From Chanodichthys erythropterus (lineage: Eukaryota > Chordata > Actinopteri > Cypriniformes > Xenocyprididae), in the NCBI RefSeq assembly GCF_024489055.1, contig NC_090226.1:10001-74000 (forward strand): DNA of 64,000 nt, given 5' to 3'. Below the pieces are notes generated by a model. That model had not been told where the DNA came from, searched no databases, and saw nothing but the letters and a program-made list of their open reading frames with translations. Of this stretch, positions 25,013-37,000 are shown piece after piece (the first letter of the stretch is position 1; every line of letters begins with the position of its first letter). The translations under genes were made by a program, and so were the position numbers.

Positions 25013-27040
25013 AGACAAAGAGAGGATATACAGTAGTGTGAAAATGTTCAAAAGCACATCAGATGATTTTTCTTTTGTTTAAGTGTGCTGGTATGAAATA
25101 TCAGTCTTAGAGTTCCCACCATTCCTTTTGCATATCTATATACAGTATAGTCAAACTGTCCAGGACTGAGCAGAAAACACTGCAGTACTGAACACCTGAA
25201 CAGATCTGAATGCTGGAGAACACTGAACCTTCACACAAAGGTTTCCTAGGCAACCCTGCTCAGGTTGAGTCAAGTGGAAGAACAATAGAAGCAGCTCGGC
25301 TTCTTACACATAAAAGGATTAATTATTACCCGCCGTCCCCCAAGACCAGAAACAGAAAAGGCTGATTGGAGCGCCGAGCACAAGGAGGGCCCGGAATAAA
25401 TGCTCCCACCACAACGACTTAACGGGATTCCAAACATGACTGCCTTCCACCCTGACAAAAGAAAACAGCCTCCCAAACTTTCGCATAAATGATGCTAATC
25501 AACAATTAGACTGTTTCTGCTGCGATCACAGACGCATGTGCGTTCCCTGTGTGAGCGCTGAGGGTCTCGATGCTGTCACCTTCGGACGGTAACTGCTCTA
25601 TTCTCTGGTCCAGTGTGCAAGCCGAGGAGAAGTGCACACAGATGGATATTAATATCTGTCACACTCCAGCGTTGAACGTCACACCACTGTCCTCAGCGCA
25701 GCATGGAGGCCTGATTTCTTCTGCACAGATAGAGCTGAATGAAAACAACACTCAAATCATTCTTAAACGTCGAGTTAGTTCAATACTGTATTAGGACTCA
25801 AACTCGATAATGACGCAGTCTAAAAAGGATTTCAATTAAAAGAGGGCTAATTTGTCATTGTGTTACATGTTTGTGGAATGTCCTACAAGGTGATAGATCA
25901 CTTTTGATGCTTCATTTGTAAGTCTTGACTAGTCGACCTCTCTCCTGCAGAACTCCAGACATTATCCCACAGTGCCACATGTATTTGAGGTCAGGAAGCA
26001 GCAGAACACCTGCGTCCCTGGATAAGGATGCTTGTTGCTGCAAAATGAGTCACGGCAGTAATTTGGTTGAGCGGAGCTCCGGCAGCTGTGCGCGGCAAAG
26101 ATCAGACAAAACAAACGAATCCGCTCGTCTGCACCTCAGGAGAGCCTCTGTAGTAATGGATCTCGAGAAGCGCTACTGCAAACACACTTGACAAAATCTC
26201 ACCGCAGAGCGACTTGAACACCAAAGTGAAGATTTGACTCTGTATGACCATCTTAAAATGAAGGCAGTTGATCTGATACCATACTGAACCGTAATGTGTA
26301 CTGCTTTAAAAATGTAGAATTGTTAGCAAACAACCCAAATATACAGGCTTAAAGAGTTTAAAGTATGTTCATACATTTATCTCCTAATTAGTTAATACTG
26401 GACCTGTGGAGATTTTGTATGTCTCTCTTTTTTAACACACCTGATTCAGCTCAAAATTGAGACACATGTTTTCACAAGTATGCAAATCAGTTGCTCTTCC
26501 AATTCAGATTTTATCCAGAACTCCCAGACTGGTGACCGTTTCGTGTCAGGGAGGTTTGAATGGGGCATAAATGAACAATCACCTACACCTGGCTAGGGAT
26601 AATGTTAGTGACATCACAGAATCAGATCTCTCAAAAAGCCACTAATAATAATCACAGAGTTCCCATAGCAGTCAAATCCAGTTCCCTACAAGTTATCAGT
26701 GGTCGTCTGTGGCTTTTTGGAAACTGAACATTTAAAGAACAATGAAAATACAGTATCGTTACCCAAAGCAGGCGGGTCCATTCACTGGCAGCATCTCTTA
26801 ATAGTGACCTTGAGGATCAAACCCATGAGCTCGCCGACACACTCAGTTAAGCTGGGAAAGCAAAGCTCTTATAACAAACTGTAACAACTTGAATGTTAAA
26901 GTAACTCTTTATCTACAGTTATAGCCCAATGTTTTAGGGAAGCGATATTGTTTCTCTGTAGCAAGCAGTAACTGGCTGAGAGTTCAAGAAGCCTGAAGTG
27001 CTACTGTGTAATACGTAAGCCGACAGGGAAAGGCTTCTAT
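25013..27040. other. Intron DNA without recognised features
   Basis: Mixed-composition unique-looking sequence. Open frames are short and unlike known proteins. Confidence 0.4.
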
Positions 27041-27044
27041 TTAA

Positions 27045-27788
27045 AGGGGTGGTTGATTATGATTTGACTTTTTTAACTTTAGTTAGTGTGTAATGTTGCT
27101 GTTTGATCATAAACAACATCTGCAAAGTTACGACACTCAAAGTTCAATGCAAAGAGAGATATTTTCTTTTACAGAAATCGTTTTTTAAACAGCTGGGACT
27201 ACAACAAGCTTCTTCCTGGGTTAGTGACATCACTAATCATAAAATTTACATAAACCCGCCCCCGAGAACACTCAACAAAGGGGGCGGGGCCATGTTGGGC
27301 TGCTTTAGAGAAGAGGAAGAGTTGTTTTTGTAAATGCCGTCATTTTACGCCGGACTGCTTCACAAACGAGGGTCAATTCAACACAAAAGATGAACATGAC
27401 GGCACATGCTAGTGGATGAGTTGAATCAACTCCACAGCAACTACATCAATTTATCCACTAACCATTCAGAAACGTCTAAAAGTTGTAACTTCTTCCTGAG
27501 TCTCTCCATCAGTGTCGACTCCGGTTTGAACAATATAAGGCTGAACACTTTCCTCATTTTGGCTGCGTGAGATTCTCCAGCTTTGTTGTTGTTGAGCTGT
27601 TAAAGCTCCGCCCTCTTCTGGAGCAGCAGCTCATTTGCATTTAAAGGGACACACACAAAAACGCCGTGTTTTTGCTCACACACAAATAGAGGCAAATTTG
27701 ACAAGCGATAATAAATGATCTGTGGGGGATTTTGAGCTGAAACTTCACACACACATTTTGGGGACACCAGAGACATTATAGGTCCCCT
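27045..27788. mobile_element. TTAA-flanked MITE, 744 bp
   Basis: It has TTAA at 27041-27044 and at 27789-27792. The ends AGGGGTGGTTGATTATGA on the left and AGGGGACCTATAATG (complement of the right end) share the AGGGG start and a loose match after it. The interior has GGGGGCGGGGCCATGTTGG and TAAAGCTCCGCCCTCTTCTG, common in fish TTAA-type non-autonomous elements. No transposase is encoded. Confidence 0.7.
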
Positions 27789-27792
27789 TTAA

Positions 27793-29462
27793 GACAATCA
27801 CCTTGGCACAACAGAAACTCACAAATAACCTTTATATTTTTGGAAATTGTAAAATTTCTGCCTCTTTAGGGTTAGAGTAAGAGTGAGTTTCAAACTATGG
27901 ATGAGATTAAAATTGTTTTCATCAGCATCCTCCAACAATTCCATTCCTAAAAAAGAGGCCTCCGAGAAGGATAGAACAGATTCCACAGCTATTATTAATA
28001 ATTACAGTGCCTTTTAAACAAACATTTTTCATTTGCTCTTCATTTAATATAAATGCATGATAGAGAAAGTCTATCTAGCAAGTCAAGGAAAAAAAAAATA
28101 AGAATAATAATTAAAGCACTAATATCAAGTGCAAAACTCTTGTGCAGTTAACCTATTGGACAAACAAATGTTCCCTCTCATCTCTCTCCATCGGTCCATT
28201 AGAATGCAATTTCGCTGCGTAATATTGCGTAAGATGGTTTCCGCTCTCTCTAATCCTTCACGCTCATTCTTCTTTAACGGAGGTATCAGAACTTTAAATG
28301 AGTTCCAAACACCCCCATCCCCTCTCAAGCTTGACATCTCCTCAGCACTTCCCCAATAAACACCCTCTCCATCTTATCTCCAACAGACCATGCCTGCCCC
28401 ATCACACACAGGAGGGCCGCCGCTCTACAGCCCTAATCGCAGCGCTAATGCTGATTACAGCCGCGGCCGCGGTCCAGAGTCTTATCGCTGCTGCAGGGAC
28501 ACGCTAACCAGCCGGAGGACGGGGATGTTTTCTCCACCAGCGGGGTCTCGGCCCTGTTTATTTGCTTCTCTTCATTCATTCTTCTCTCCTCGCTCGTTTC
28601 CTGTCACTCTTCCACGCTGCAGCGGCCAAAAACCTAGTGAGGTGTGATAGTGAATCGAGTCTTCGCACGGCACAGTGTTTGCGTGGAGCCGCTGTCTATG
28701 CAGAGAACTGGTCAATTCTGAGACAGAGAGAGAACGAGTTATATAAACTGCACTCATTTGCGACTAGTGATGGAATTCCTGATAAATTAAGTCAAAGCAA
28801 AGTAGTAATAAAGGTGAGAAAATTCATTAAGCTGAAGAAAAGAGCTGTTAGAGTGTGCTGTTAACACAAGCACAAGATTTGATGGGTTCCCCGGTGTTTG
28901 TGAAACGCACAGATGATTTTGCAATGACAGGGAAAAAATACAAAAAGAGTGCAAGAGAGAGAGAGAGACAGATGGGGTCTATACATGATCAATGAGGAGT
29001 TAAGAGGGAACTTGCTTGATCCAGACAGGGAGAAACAAACACTTCAAACAAAGTGGAAACAACATCTGGAAATCTTAATCCACTTAATCAAAGAAGTTAT
29101 TTATTTGATATTTGGTAACCGTATTCATTATTAATTAGTTGCTTATTAGCATGCACATTACTAGAATGTTGGCTGTTTATTAGTACTTATGAAGCACATA
29201 TTAATGCCTTATTCTGCATTACCATATTCTACATTCCTTAACCTTACCAAATATCTAAAATAAACAACTACCTTATTAACTATTAAAAAGCAGTAATTAG
29301 GAGTTTATTGAAGGGAATTATTTGATGTAAGCCAAAGATATAAGAATTAATTAATTCTACTTAAATGAAAATGTAAATGCATTATACAGTAGCAGATGTA
29401 ATGTGCTCAAAACTCTATATCTAAACACACCCATCAGTCTAAAACACTCTTAAATACAAGGA
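27793..29462. other. Intron DNA without recognised features
   Basis: Includes a GC-richer patch around 28390-28650. I see no gene; frames there do not resemble known proteins. Confidence 0.4.
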
Positions 29463-29467
29463 AAACC

Positions 29468-29844
29468 TGTCACGGGCACACAAGAACAAGATGTTGAGAT
29501 CCAGTTGCAGCATAAGTATTTATTGGGGAATCCAGAAACGTTAATCCAAAGGCAGGCAAGGGTCAAAATCCAAAATATCCAGTCCACAAAACACAACGCC
29601 AGAGAAACAAAACGGTGCACGTAACAAATACAATAAACCACAACCAAGGACAGAAACAACTCAGTATAAATAGACAGACACTAATAACATAATACAAAAC
29701 AGGTGTGTGTAATGAAGTGATCATGAGATAATGAGTCCGGCAGTGCGTTATGGGTAATGTAGTGAATGCAATGGGTGGAAATGAGAGTCCGGGATGGAGT
29801 GCCCTCTAGTGGCTGATAGGGCACTCTCACTGGTGATCGTGACA
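29468..29844. mobile_element. Solo LTR, 377 bp, with 5-bp target duplication
   Basis: It starts TGTCACGGGCAC and ends GATCGTGACA, giving inverted termini TGTCACG/CGTGACA with the TG...CA ends of an LTR. It is flanked by AAACC at 29463-29467 and 29845-29849, a perfect 5-bp duplication. No retroviral-type genes are next to it, so LTR-LTR recombination probably removed the interior. The sequence resembles LTRs of fish gypsy elements, but I cannot name the family. Confidence 0.75.
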
Positions 29845-30112
29845 AAACCGATAAAATTTACCAGACCAAATCACTGAAAAAGAATCAGAAATTAAATCTT
29901 TCAAATCCCCCAAAAAGCTGTGGTCCCGATAGCATTTTAAATGAAGTGCTTAAATATACATTTTCAGATCAGCCGTACAAAAATGATTCAATTTCATGCT
30001 CAGGTTTTTGTCACTTTCCTGAGATCAAATGAACCACCTGAAGTATGGAAGCATCTGTGCGAAGTCGTTCCTACAGTGCCTACAATTTACAGACATCGGA
30101 TCATATTTGTAC

Positions 30113-30250
30113 TAGGGATGCACCGATGTATCAGCCGCCGATATTCATCGGCCGTTTTTTGCTTAATTCACAACCATTAGCTTTAGCAGGAGAAAAGCCA
30201 ATATAACACACCGATGGTTTATTAATGAGCTGCGTGAAGGCACTGAGCTG
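30113..30250. mobile_element. hAT-type MITE end fragment
   Basis: It begins TAGGGATGCACCGATGTATC and continues with CATCGGCC half-sites, the terminal sequence of a common fish hAT-type element. I found no matching right end, so it is truncated or decayed. Confidence 0.4.
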
Positions 30251-31390
30251 TATAATGACTATTGCGTAATCCTAGCACTGCTGTCTGTGCTTTAATGCTA
30301 ATCAAATAACAAACAATCGCCCACTATTCTTGACTAAGGAACTTTTATAACTTTTATAAGTGTAGCGGATCCCATCCAAATAATAATGAACAAAACTTTA
30401 CTGATGTTTTATAAAGTTTATTGCGTCTGTTTTCACTCCCAAAAAAATCACCATAAGAGCTAAAGAAGAAGTGAAAATCTCTCTCTCCGTTGCATCATCC
30501 CAAATTGACACATAAATAACAATACCAATTTAAAAGTCTATTTGCAGCCATCTTGTTCTAGCTAGAGCAGGGAAATCCATCCAGTGCAATCATAGAGGGA
30601 TTTTCCACTGATGACTAGATGGAGCAAACGAATCAAAAGTCCTTAAACACAACAGGACCAGCCAGTACTTCATCTACTTCAAGATGCACTGAATCCATTA
30701 AAAAGAATTTAACATTTACATAGTCTAAAAATACAGGAAAATAAAATGCTTAAGGAAATTTATTTTAGTATAAAAAGTCATTTTTACCTATTAACCTGTT
30801 ACTCAGTTCATTATATTCAGCAGACTGAATAGGTCCTGTAGAGTAAATTACATTGCCTGGGCAAATTGAGTGCCAGTCACAGGGCCAATCACAATCAACA
30901 AAGTTTACTGGCGATTTAAAACAGGTTATCATCCAACGTAATGGCAAATAGTCTTTCCAACTAATCTAAATCTATATTTACATAGTATAACAGTAGTACA
31001 TTTATCTCCATTACGTTTCCCGCATTGTCCCGCAAAATCACATCTAAGTCCTGCAATATATATTTTCATTTTTCTTAATAAGGTCCAGATTCGGGTTCCA
31101 GTAATTTATTCAAAATTTGGAAATTAATCTATGGAACAATCCCCAACATACACATGTAGGCCTAATATTCCAAACACAGGGAATTTGCCTGGCTGTCAAT
31201 GAACGCAAGATGGGCTTTAAAAAAAAAATTCAAATTAGACCCAGCTCAAAATATTGAAATCAGTAATTGAACCCATTGCATTGTGTAGAGTCCATGAACA
31301 CAAACAGACTGGGAAAAATGGGACACGCACCCAACTGAAATTCTACATGCAGATGGCTGTAAAAGCAGATAAACACCAAACTCTGTATGA

Positions 31391-32266
31391 AAGGCTGAAG
31401 CAGACTGTGTTAGTTTTCACTGCTACGCTGACGATACTCAGCTCTATATTTCCTCGCGCCCTGACGAAACCTACAAATTCACAAAACTAACAGAATGCAT
31501 AGCTGACATTAAAAACTGGATGACAAGAAATTTCTTATTATTAAATTCAGAAAAAACTGATTTCCTAATCTTTGGACCAAAAACTTCCTCACGAAAAAAC
31601 CTTGAATACTCTCTAACACTTGACGGGTGCTCCATTAAACCTTCGTCCTCAGTTAGGAACCTGGGTGTGCTCTTTGATACCAATCTTTCATTTGAAAGTC
31701 ATGTTTCTAGTATCTGTAAAACCGCCTTCTTCCATCTAAAAAATATATCTAAATTACGACATATGCTCTCAATGACAAATGCGGAACAGTTGGTTCATGC
31801 ATTCATGACCTCAAGACTAGATTATTGTAACGCTCTACTGGGTGGTTGTTCTGCTCGGCTTTTAAACAAACTACAGTTGGTTCAAAATGCGGCAGCTAGA
31901 GTTCTTACTAGAACCAGAAAGTATGACCATATTAGCCCAGTTCTGTCAACATTACATTGGCTCCCTATTAAACATCGTATAGATTTTAAAATCTTGCTAC
32001 TTACTTATAAAGCTCTAAATGGTTTAGCTCCCCAGTACCTAAGTGAGCTCTTGGTGCATTATAGTCCTTCACGTTTATTGCGATCTCAGAATTTAGGCCA
32101 GTTGATAATACCCAGAATATCAAAATCAACTGAAGGCGGCAGATCCTTTTCCTATTTAGCACCTAAACTCTGGAACAATCTTCCTAGCATTGTTCGGGAA
32201 GCAGACACACTCTGTCAGTTTAAATCTAGACTAAAAACACATCTCTTTGCTCTTGCATACACATAA
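31391..32266 (+). pseudogene. L2-like reverse transcriptase, C-terminal half
   Basis: A 291-codon stretch opens after a TGA at 31388. It starts just before the RT catalytic box C-YADD-TQLY (about 31421-31450) and runs through WMTRNFLLLNSEKTDFLIFG, VRNLGVLFDTNLSFESHV, MTSRLDYCNALLGGCSARLL and LHWLPIKHRIDFKILLLTYK to KSRLKTHLFALAYT and TAA. These are palm, thumb and C-terminal blocks of a fish L2-type ORF2. The endonuclease and N-terminal RT are absent, so it is a 5'-truncated insertion. The uninterrupted frame suggests it is fairly young. Confidence 0.88.
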
Positions 32267-32885
32267 CACATTACCAATACATTAACATTTTTCAAATCCG
32301 TTAAAGGATTATTACGCTGCAATAATTAGGTCGGCCGGAACCGAGAACATTTCTTATAACACTAGATATACCTGTACATCAGAACAAGAATGGCATCTAC
32401 GCTAATATCTGTCTCTCTGCTTATCCTGAGGTTTGCCGGGTGCTGGATCCAGGCCGTATCCAGGTCAGATGGAGAACCTGCGTCTGGACCTGACTACAAC
32501 GTAGCCCAGGATCCCCGTATCCGCTTACATATATTTATATATAATCGATTTTTAATCTCTATAATAAAAATGTACAATTCAGATTTTGATCTCCATATAC
32601 ATTTACATATATATATCTTCCAAGGGGTTTTTTCCCTCCTAGGACTTTTTTCCCAGTGCTAGCACGTTGGGTTTTTCTCCTAGGGGGTTTTTTCCACCCC
32701 AGGAAGTCAGCCGACATTGGCTTAATGTAGCACCATCTTGTATATGTTACATATTACCACGCTTGTTTGTACAGTTTTAACCACTTCCCTTTTTTTCTGT
32801 GCTTCTAATATGTAAAGCTGCTTTGAAACAATTACCAATTGTAAAAGCACTATATAAATAAATTTGACTTGACTTGACTTGACCC
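32267..32885 (+). mobile_element. L2-like 3' UTR and tail
   Basis: The 3' UTR follows the RT frame. It contains AATGGCATCTACGCTAATAT and GGATCCAGGCCGTATCCAGG (shared with 6321-6400), duplicated GGGGTTTTTTCC motifs near 32622 and 32687, and the ending AAGCACTATATAAATAAATT followed by (TTGAC)n at 32863-32883. A short repeated tail like this is typical of L2/CR1-group LINEs. Confidence 0.8.
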
Positions 32886-32960
32886 TTATTATTAAACATC
32901 CAAAAACAATTTATGGAAACACATCAAAACAAGTGATCCCTGTCCCAGGAGCCCGCTCAG

Positions 32961-33257
32961 TGTAACGGTGTGTCACCACAGGCAAAAGAGCTGGTTTCCA
33001 AATAACAAAAGGTTTAATAATAACTCAAACTTAAGCAACACACATCCAAGAGACTACAGTGACAGGACAAAGAGTGAACAAACCCAGGAGTACATATACA
33101 AGAACTAATGAGGGAACTAATGAGCTAATAACAAGACACAGCTGAACTGAAGACACAAATGAGTAACCAAGGATACAAATAAGTGGCGGGAAACTAAGAA
33201 CAAAAGGAGAACATGTGACAAACAGAACATGGTGCAAAAACAGACATACGTGTAACA
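32961..33257. mobile_element. Second solo LTR, 297 bp, with 5-bp target duplication
   Basis: It begins TGTAACGGTG and ends ACGTGTAACA. CTCAG at 32956-32960 is repeated at 33258-33262. TG...CA ends and a perfect 5-bp duplication fit a solo LTR. It differs in sequence from the LTR at 29468. No internal retroelement genes adjoin it. Confidence 0.65.
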
Positions 33258-33262
33258 CTCAG

Positions 33263-34566
33263 ATGCAGCGACCCAACCAAACTATATATATATATTAGTT
33301 AGCAGACAGAGCTCACCAAATCTCAAAAGAAACTAGAAACTGATTATAGTAACCAACCCAAAATAAAGAAAAACTGCAATTGCATACAAGAGAGCGAGAG
33401 AGAGAGAGAGAGGGAGAGTCGGAGCTGCATTTCCTGTCTCAATGCACAAAAGAACATGAATCTTACACAATTTCCAGGATTACAGTAATAAAGATAAACT
33501 CTCTTTTAGGAAGAGAATGTGAAACAACAACCCGAGGAGCAAAGCAATAAGCTTTATGTTCCACTTGATCTTTTGTTCATTCAATATCTATATTTTATAT
33601 CTTTTTTAACACACGTTTCTTTATTTACAGTTCAATTCATAGAGAGACATGTACTCGGGCTCTTCAGCTCTACCCCGCTGTTGTGATGTCGGAGCAGGTT
33701 CACTGAGCCGTCCTGCATAGAGGGGTTAAAATGCTTCTTCAGGGACGCTTCTGTCTGTTTAACGTATCTATGTGATGTGCAGAAGTTCAATATTTTCAGA
33801 GCAAACATGAGATTCCAGCACATAGATGACATTCAGCTTCCCCTCAGCCCACAAGTTATTACTGATCCTTTAATAAATAATTATTCTGTCTTTCTGGTTT
33901 CATGTGATGTTCCAGCAGTTGATCCGTGACGGTGCGGCTGCAGTAGTGCTAATGCTCAGCGCTGGCACTGAAATCTTTCACACAAAACCCAATCCAGCAG
34001 CAGACACTGTTCTAATGAGCCTACGGGGGCTCAGCAGGTCCAAATTCCCATTTGACTTCACACAAAGCTTTTCCTACAAGCAGGTAATTGGCCACTGATA
34101 GGGACCATCTCTACCTCCGGTGACACCTCGACATCCTGTTTGCTAAGTTACGCCGCTTCCTGGAATCGGCCTGTCACTCGCCAACCATAGTGCTTGCGTT
34201 GGCACAAAACGCCTGACGTCTCGAAAATGTGCCCAACTTTAGGCACGAAAAGGGCTTCATGTGAGTAGAGGAAAACTCATTTCACTGCTGATCTGCAGCA
34301 CTAGCAGAAAACGGGAAAGAAAGAGAGAGGGACAGACAGAGAGAGAGGGTTGGAGCTGCTCCGGTATACCAGCTTTAAGCATATTTAAATCTACTTTCTT
34401 CAGCAAATCCAATACCTGCCACATTAAAATAAAGTGCCTTTCTCCAGAGCTCAGCTACAGCATGGAGGAAAGATCCATCGGGGAAAAACTCTCCAACACA
34501 CAGAAGAGAGATGCTTTATATCACAGGACAATCAAATTCCTGCTGGAAATGCCATTAGTCTTTCAA

Positions 34567-34657
<91 letters not shown>

Positions 34658-35407
34658 CACAAACACTTTGTTCATCCATTCAAAGTTAAAACTAGATCAG
34701 CCCCACAAATGATTTTACAATGTCAGTGATTTTATAAACTCAAAGAAATCCAACTATTGCCAGATGCTAATGTTTTATTGAGTGTGTCTAGAAATGATCA
34801 CGGCTGTTGTGCAGCTCCGTGTCACCAGAGGGTGCTGTGGCCATGAGTGAACCATAGGTGCACACACAAACACACTTACGCACAGGCACGTATGAACATG
34901 CGCACATACACGTATGCATTCTGTATTCTATTTCACTTTTTTATATAAAACAGTATACAAATGAAAAAAAAAATCAATACAATAAACTATGACTGTGCTA
35001 AACGGTCAGCTTTTGGTAGCAACAGGTACTATACTATGCATCAAAACACAATAGAACCCATTATAATCAGTGATATTGTGACACAACAAATTCCCGACAG
35101 TAAACAGATTCTCCCCTCTATTCTATTGCTTTGCAATGGCTGTTTTTTCGGGATTAGTGTAGACAGCTTTTAGCTGTTGTGGTGTGATGCGATGCAAAAC
35201 GTCAGCGTCTGGTGTAGACACAGTGTGAGTCGACTTCCCTTTGCCCACTTGACAAAGTGAAATGCATTTCAAAAGGTGGCAGGGATTGTCGGCATGTGGA
35301 TTTTTAATTTTTTGTACTTATATTGCACGTATATTGCAGGCTCTCTACTTACTGTGTGTTGACAGACATTAATGTTATATTAAAGCTATCAAACGTTGAT
35401 AATGCCA
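33263..35407. other. Intron DNA with a (TC)n(AC)n tract only
   Basis: Apart from the compound microsatellite at 34570-34656 and a short (GA)n near 33391-33412, nothing was recognised. Confidence 0.4.
34570..34656. repeat. (TC)n(AC)n compound microsatellite
   Basis: About 25 TC units pass directly into about 17 CA units. Leu/Ser and His/Thr frames over it are artefacts. Confidence 0.95.
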
Positions 35408-36658
35408 TGGTTATTGAAAAAACAAAAAACTTAAGTCACTGAAATAAGGCCAAAAAAAGTATATTAAATCTGTGTTCACAAGACTTCTGGGTATTGGAGG
35501 TTGTAGATTAGAGTTTTTTCTTCAGAATTATGTAAAAATGATGCTGCCTACTCCTTCATATAAAACAATATATTGATTTAGTTTTTGTAAGACACTTTTT
35601 GTCAAGAAACACAGTATGCGTGGAGGCGTGAATCATCGTAAATAATGGGCCATTTACACCTGAGAAGACAAAAGAATCACATAATAATGACCTGAAATGG
35701 CTGTGAAAAAAACCCTCTGTAATAATGTCTCAGCTCATCATAAACAGCAATACTGTGAAATATTATTACAATTTAAAATAATGGTATTCTATTGTATTCT
35801 TTAAATGTATTTCTGTGATGCAAAGTGTCTGAACAATTATGTTACCTCTATGGCATTTCATATAGGCTTTTAGCTTAAAAGCATGCACATTTGGAGAAAT
35901 ATTGATGGATTCTCTTATATTTGTGTCAATTTTCTATACTGAGAAGTAATATTTATTGTCATCACTATGAGTGCTGGATACTGTGTTTTCAATTCATACT
36001 TGCAGCCGGAGGGTGCTCTGTGCACCTTTAGGCCACAAATTCATATAAAGAAGAAAAGGAACTAGGAACTAACGGCATGTCTTCTAGAGGTCGCTAACTA
36101 TGGCTTTAACATACAGATAAACACTTTTCAAGACAATAAATACACAATTGAGACGATGTATACATGTATTGCCTCAGAATTTGCGTCTGAATAGCGCTGG
36201 CTCCGTGGGCTTGGCCGCATTAGCGGTAATGAGCTGAATCACAGACTTCTGACGTGGCTCTCTTTTCATACAGATTACATAAACACAGAATGTTTGTTTT
36301 CGATTTGACTTGCATGATTTAAAACCTGACATTTCAACGTTTCTTTAGACATAAGTGTCATTTTTTTGTCATTAGTATTCATAAGTTACAGTTCATTTTC
36401 TGAGAACTATCAGATTTGACTTCGTTCAGAGGGAGAGGAGAGATCACGCATCATGTTAGTTTTCTTTCTTTTACAAAAAGCACAATATTGTGTTTTTACT
36501 CTGAGTGTACACAAATAAAAGAAGACATTCTATAGTTTCAATTGATATATTACTTATGTCTCTATGACAAGAAGTGACGGAGTATTTTAAGTCTGTTTTG
36601 CTGCAATATGAAAAAAAATCCTGCAAAACGCGCAAGCGCGTTTTCGGACCTCAGGGAG
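35408..36658. mobile_element. Long dispersed repeat, copy 1 (TTAA-type right end)
   Basis: It is highly similar, in the same orientation, to 54504-55525. Shared blocks include ATTGAAAAAACAAAAAACTT, TTCACAAGACTTCTGGGTAT, AACACAGTATGCGTGGAGGC and GAGAGATCACGCATCATGTT. The right end is GACCTCAGGGAG followed by TTAA (36659-36662), with a hairpin AAAACGCGCAAGCGCGTTTT at 36625-36644. The left end is truncated relative to copy 2. I infer a TTAA-type non-autonomous DNA element. Confidence 0.7.
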
Positions 36659-36796
36659 TTAAAGGGCTTCTGTGATGCTTCACTTTATGATTGTTAAATG
36701 TGGACACATACAAACAAACAAACAAACAAACAAACATGTGCACTGGGTCTGTATCATTGTTTATCATTGTAAGCTAACAACTCTTGAGTTAATTAA

Positions 36797-37000
36797 CTCT
36801 TTCCCCGCCATTGATGAGATTTTCCATCATTTATGACACAATGCTTCCCCACCATTGACAGGTTTTTCTGGCTTTCCATGTTTTCACTGTTATAAGGTAG
36901 GGGGCGCTATTACACATCTTCTGAAAGAGTACAGACTTTTGATTTAAAAACAAGTCAAGAAGAAGCATAAACAAGCGATAGAAGCAATGCTTGTAAAATA
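36797..37000. mobile_element. TTAA-type MITE left-end fragment
   Basis: It starts after TTAA with CTCTTTCCCCGCCATTGATG, a common fish MITE end. No partner right end was found downstream. Confidence 0.35.

Noticed and set aside
28390..28864. Possible exon in a GC-richer patch
   Set aside because: The frames on both strands conflict, none has family resemblance, and no phase fits il1rapl1.
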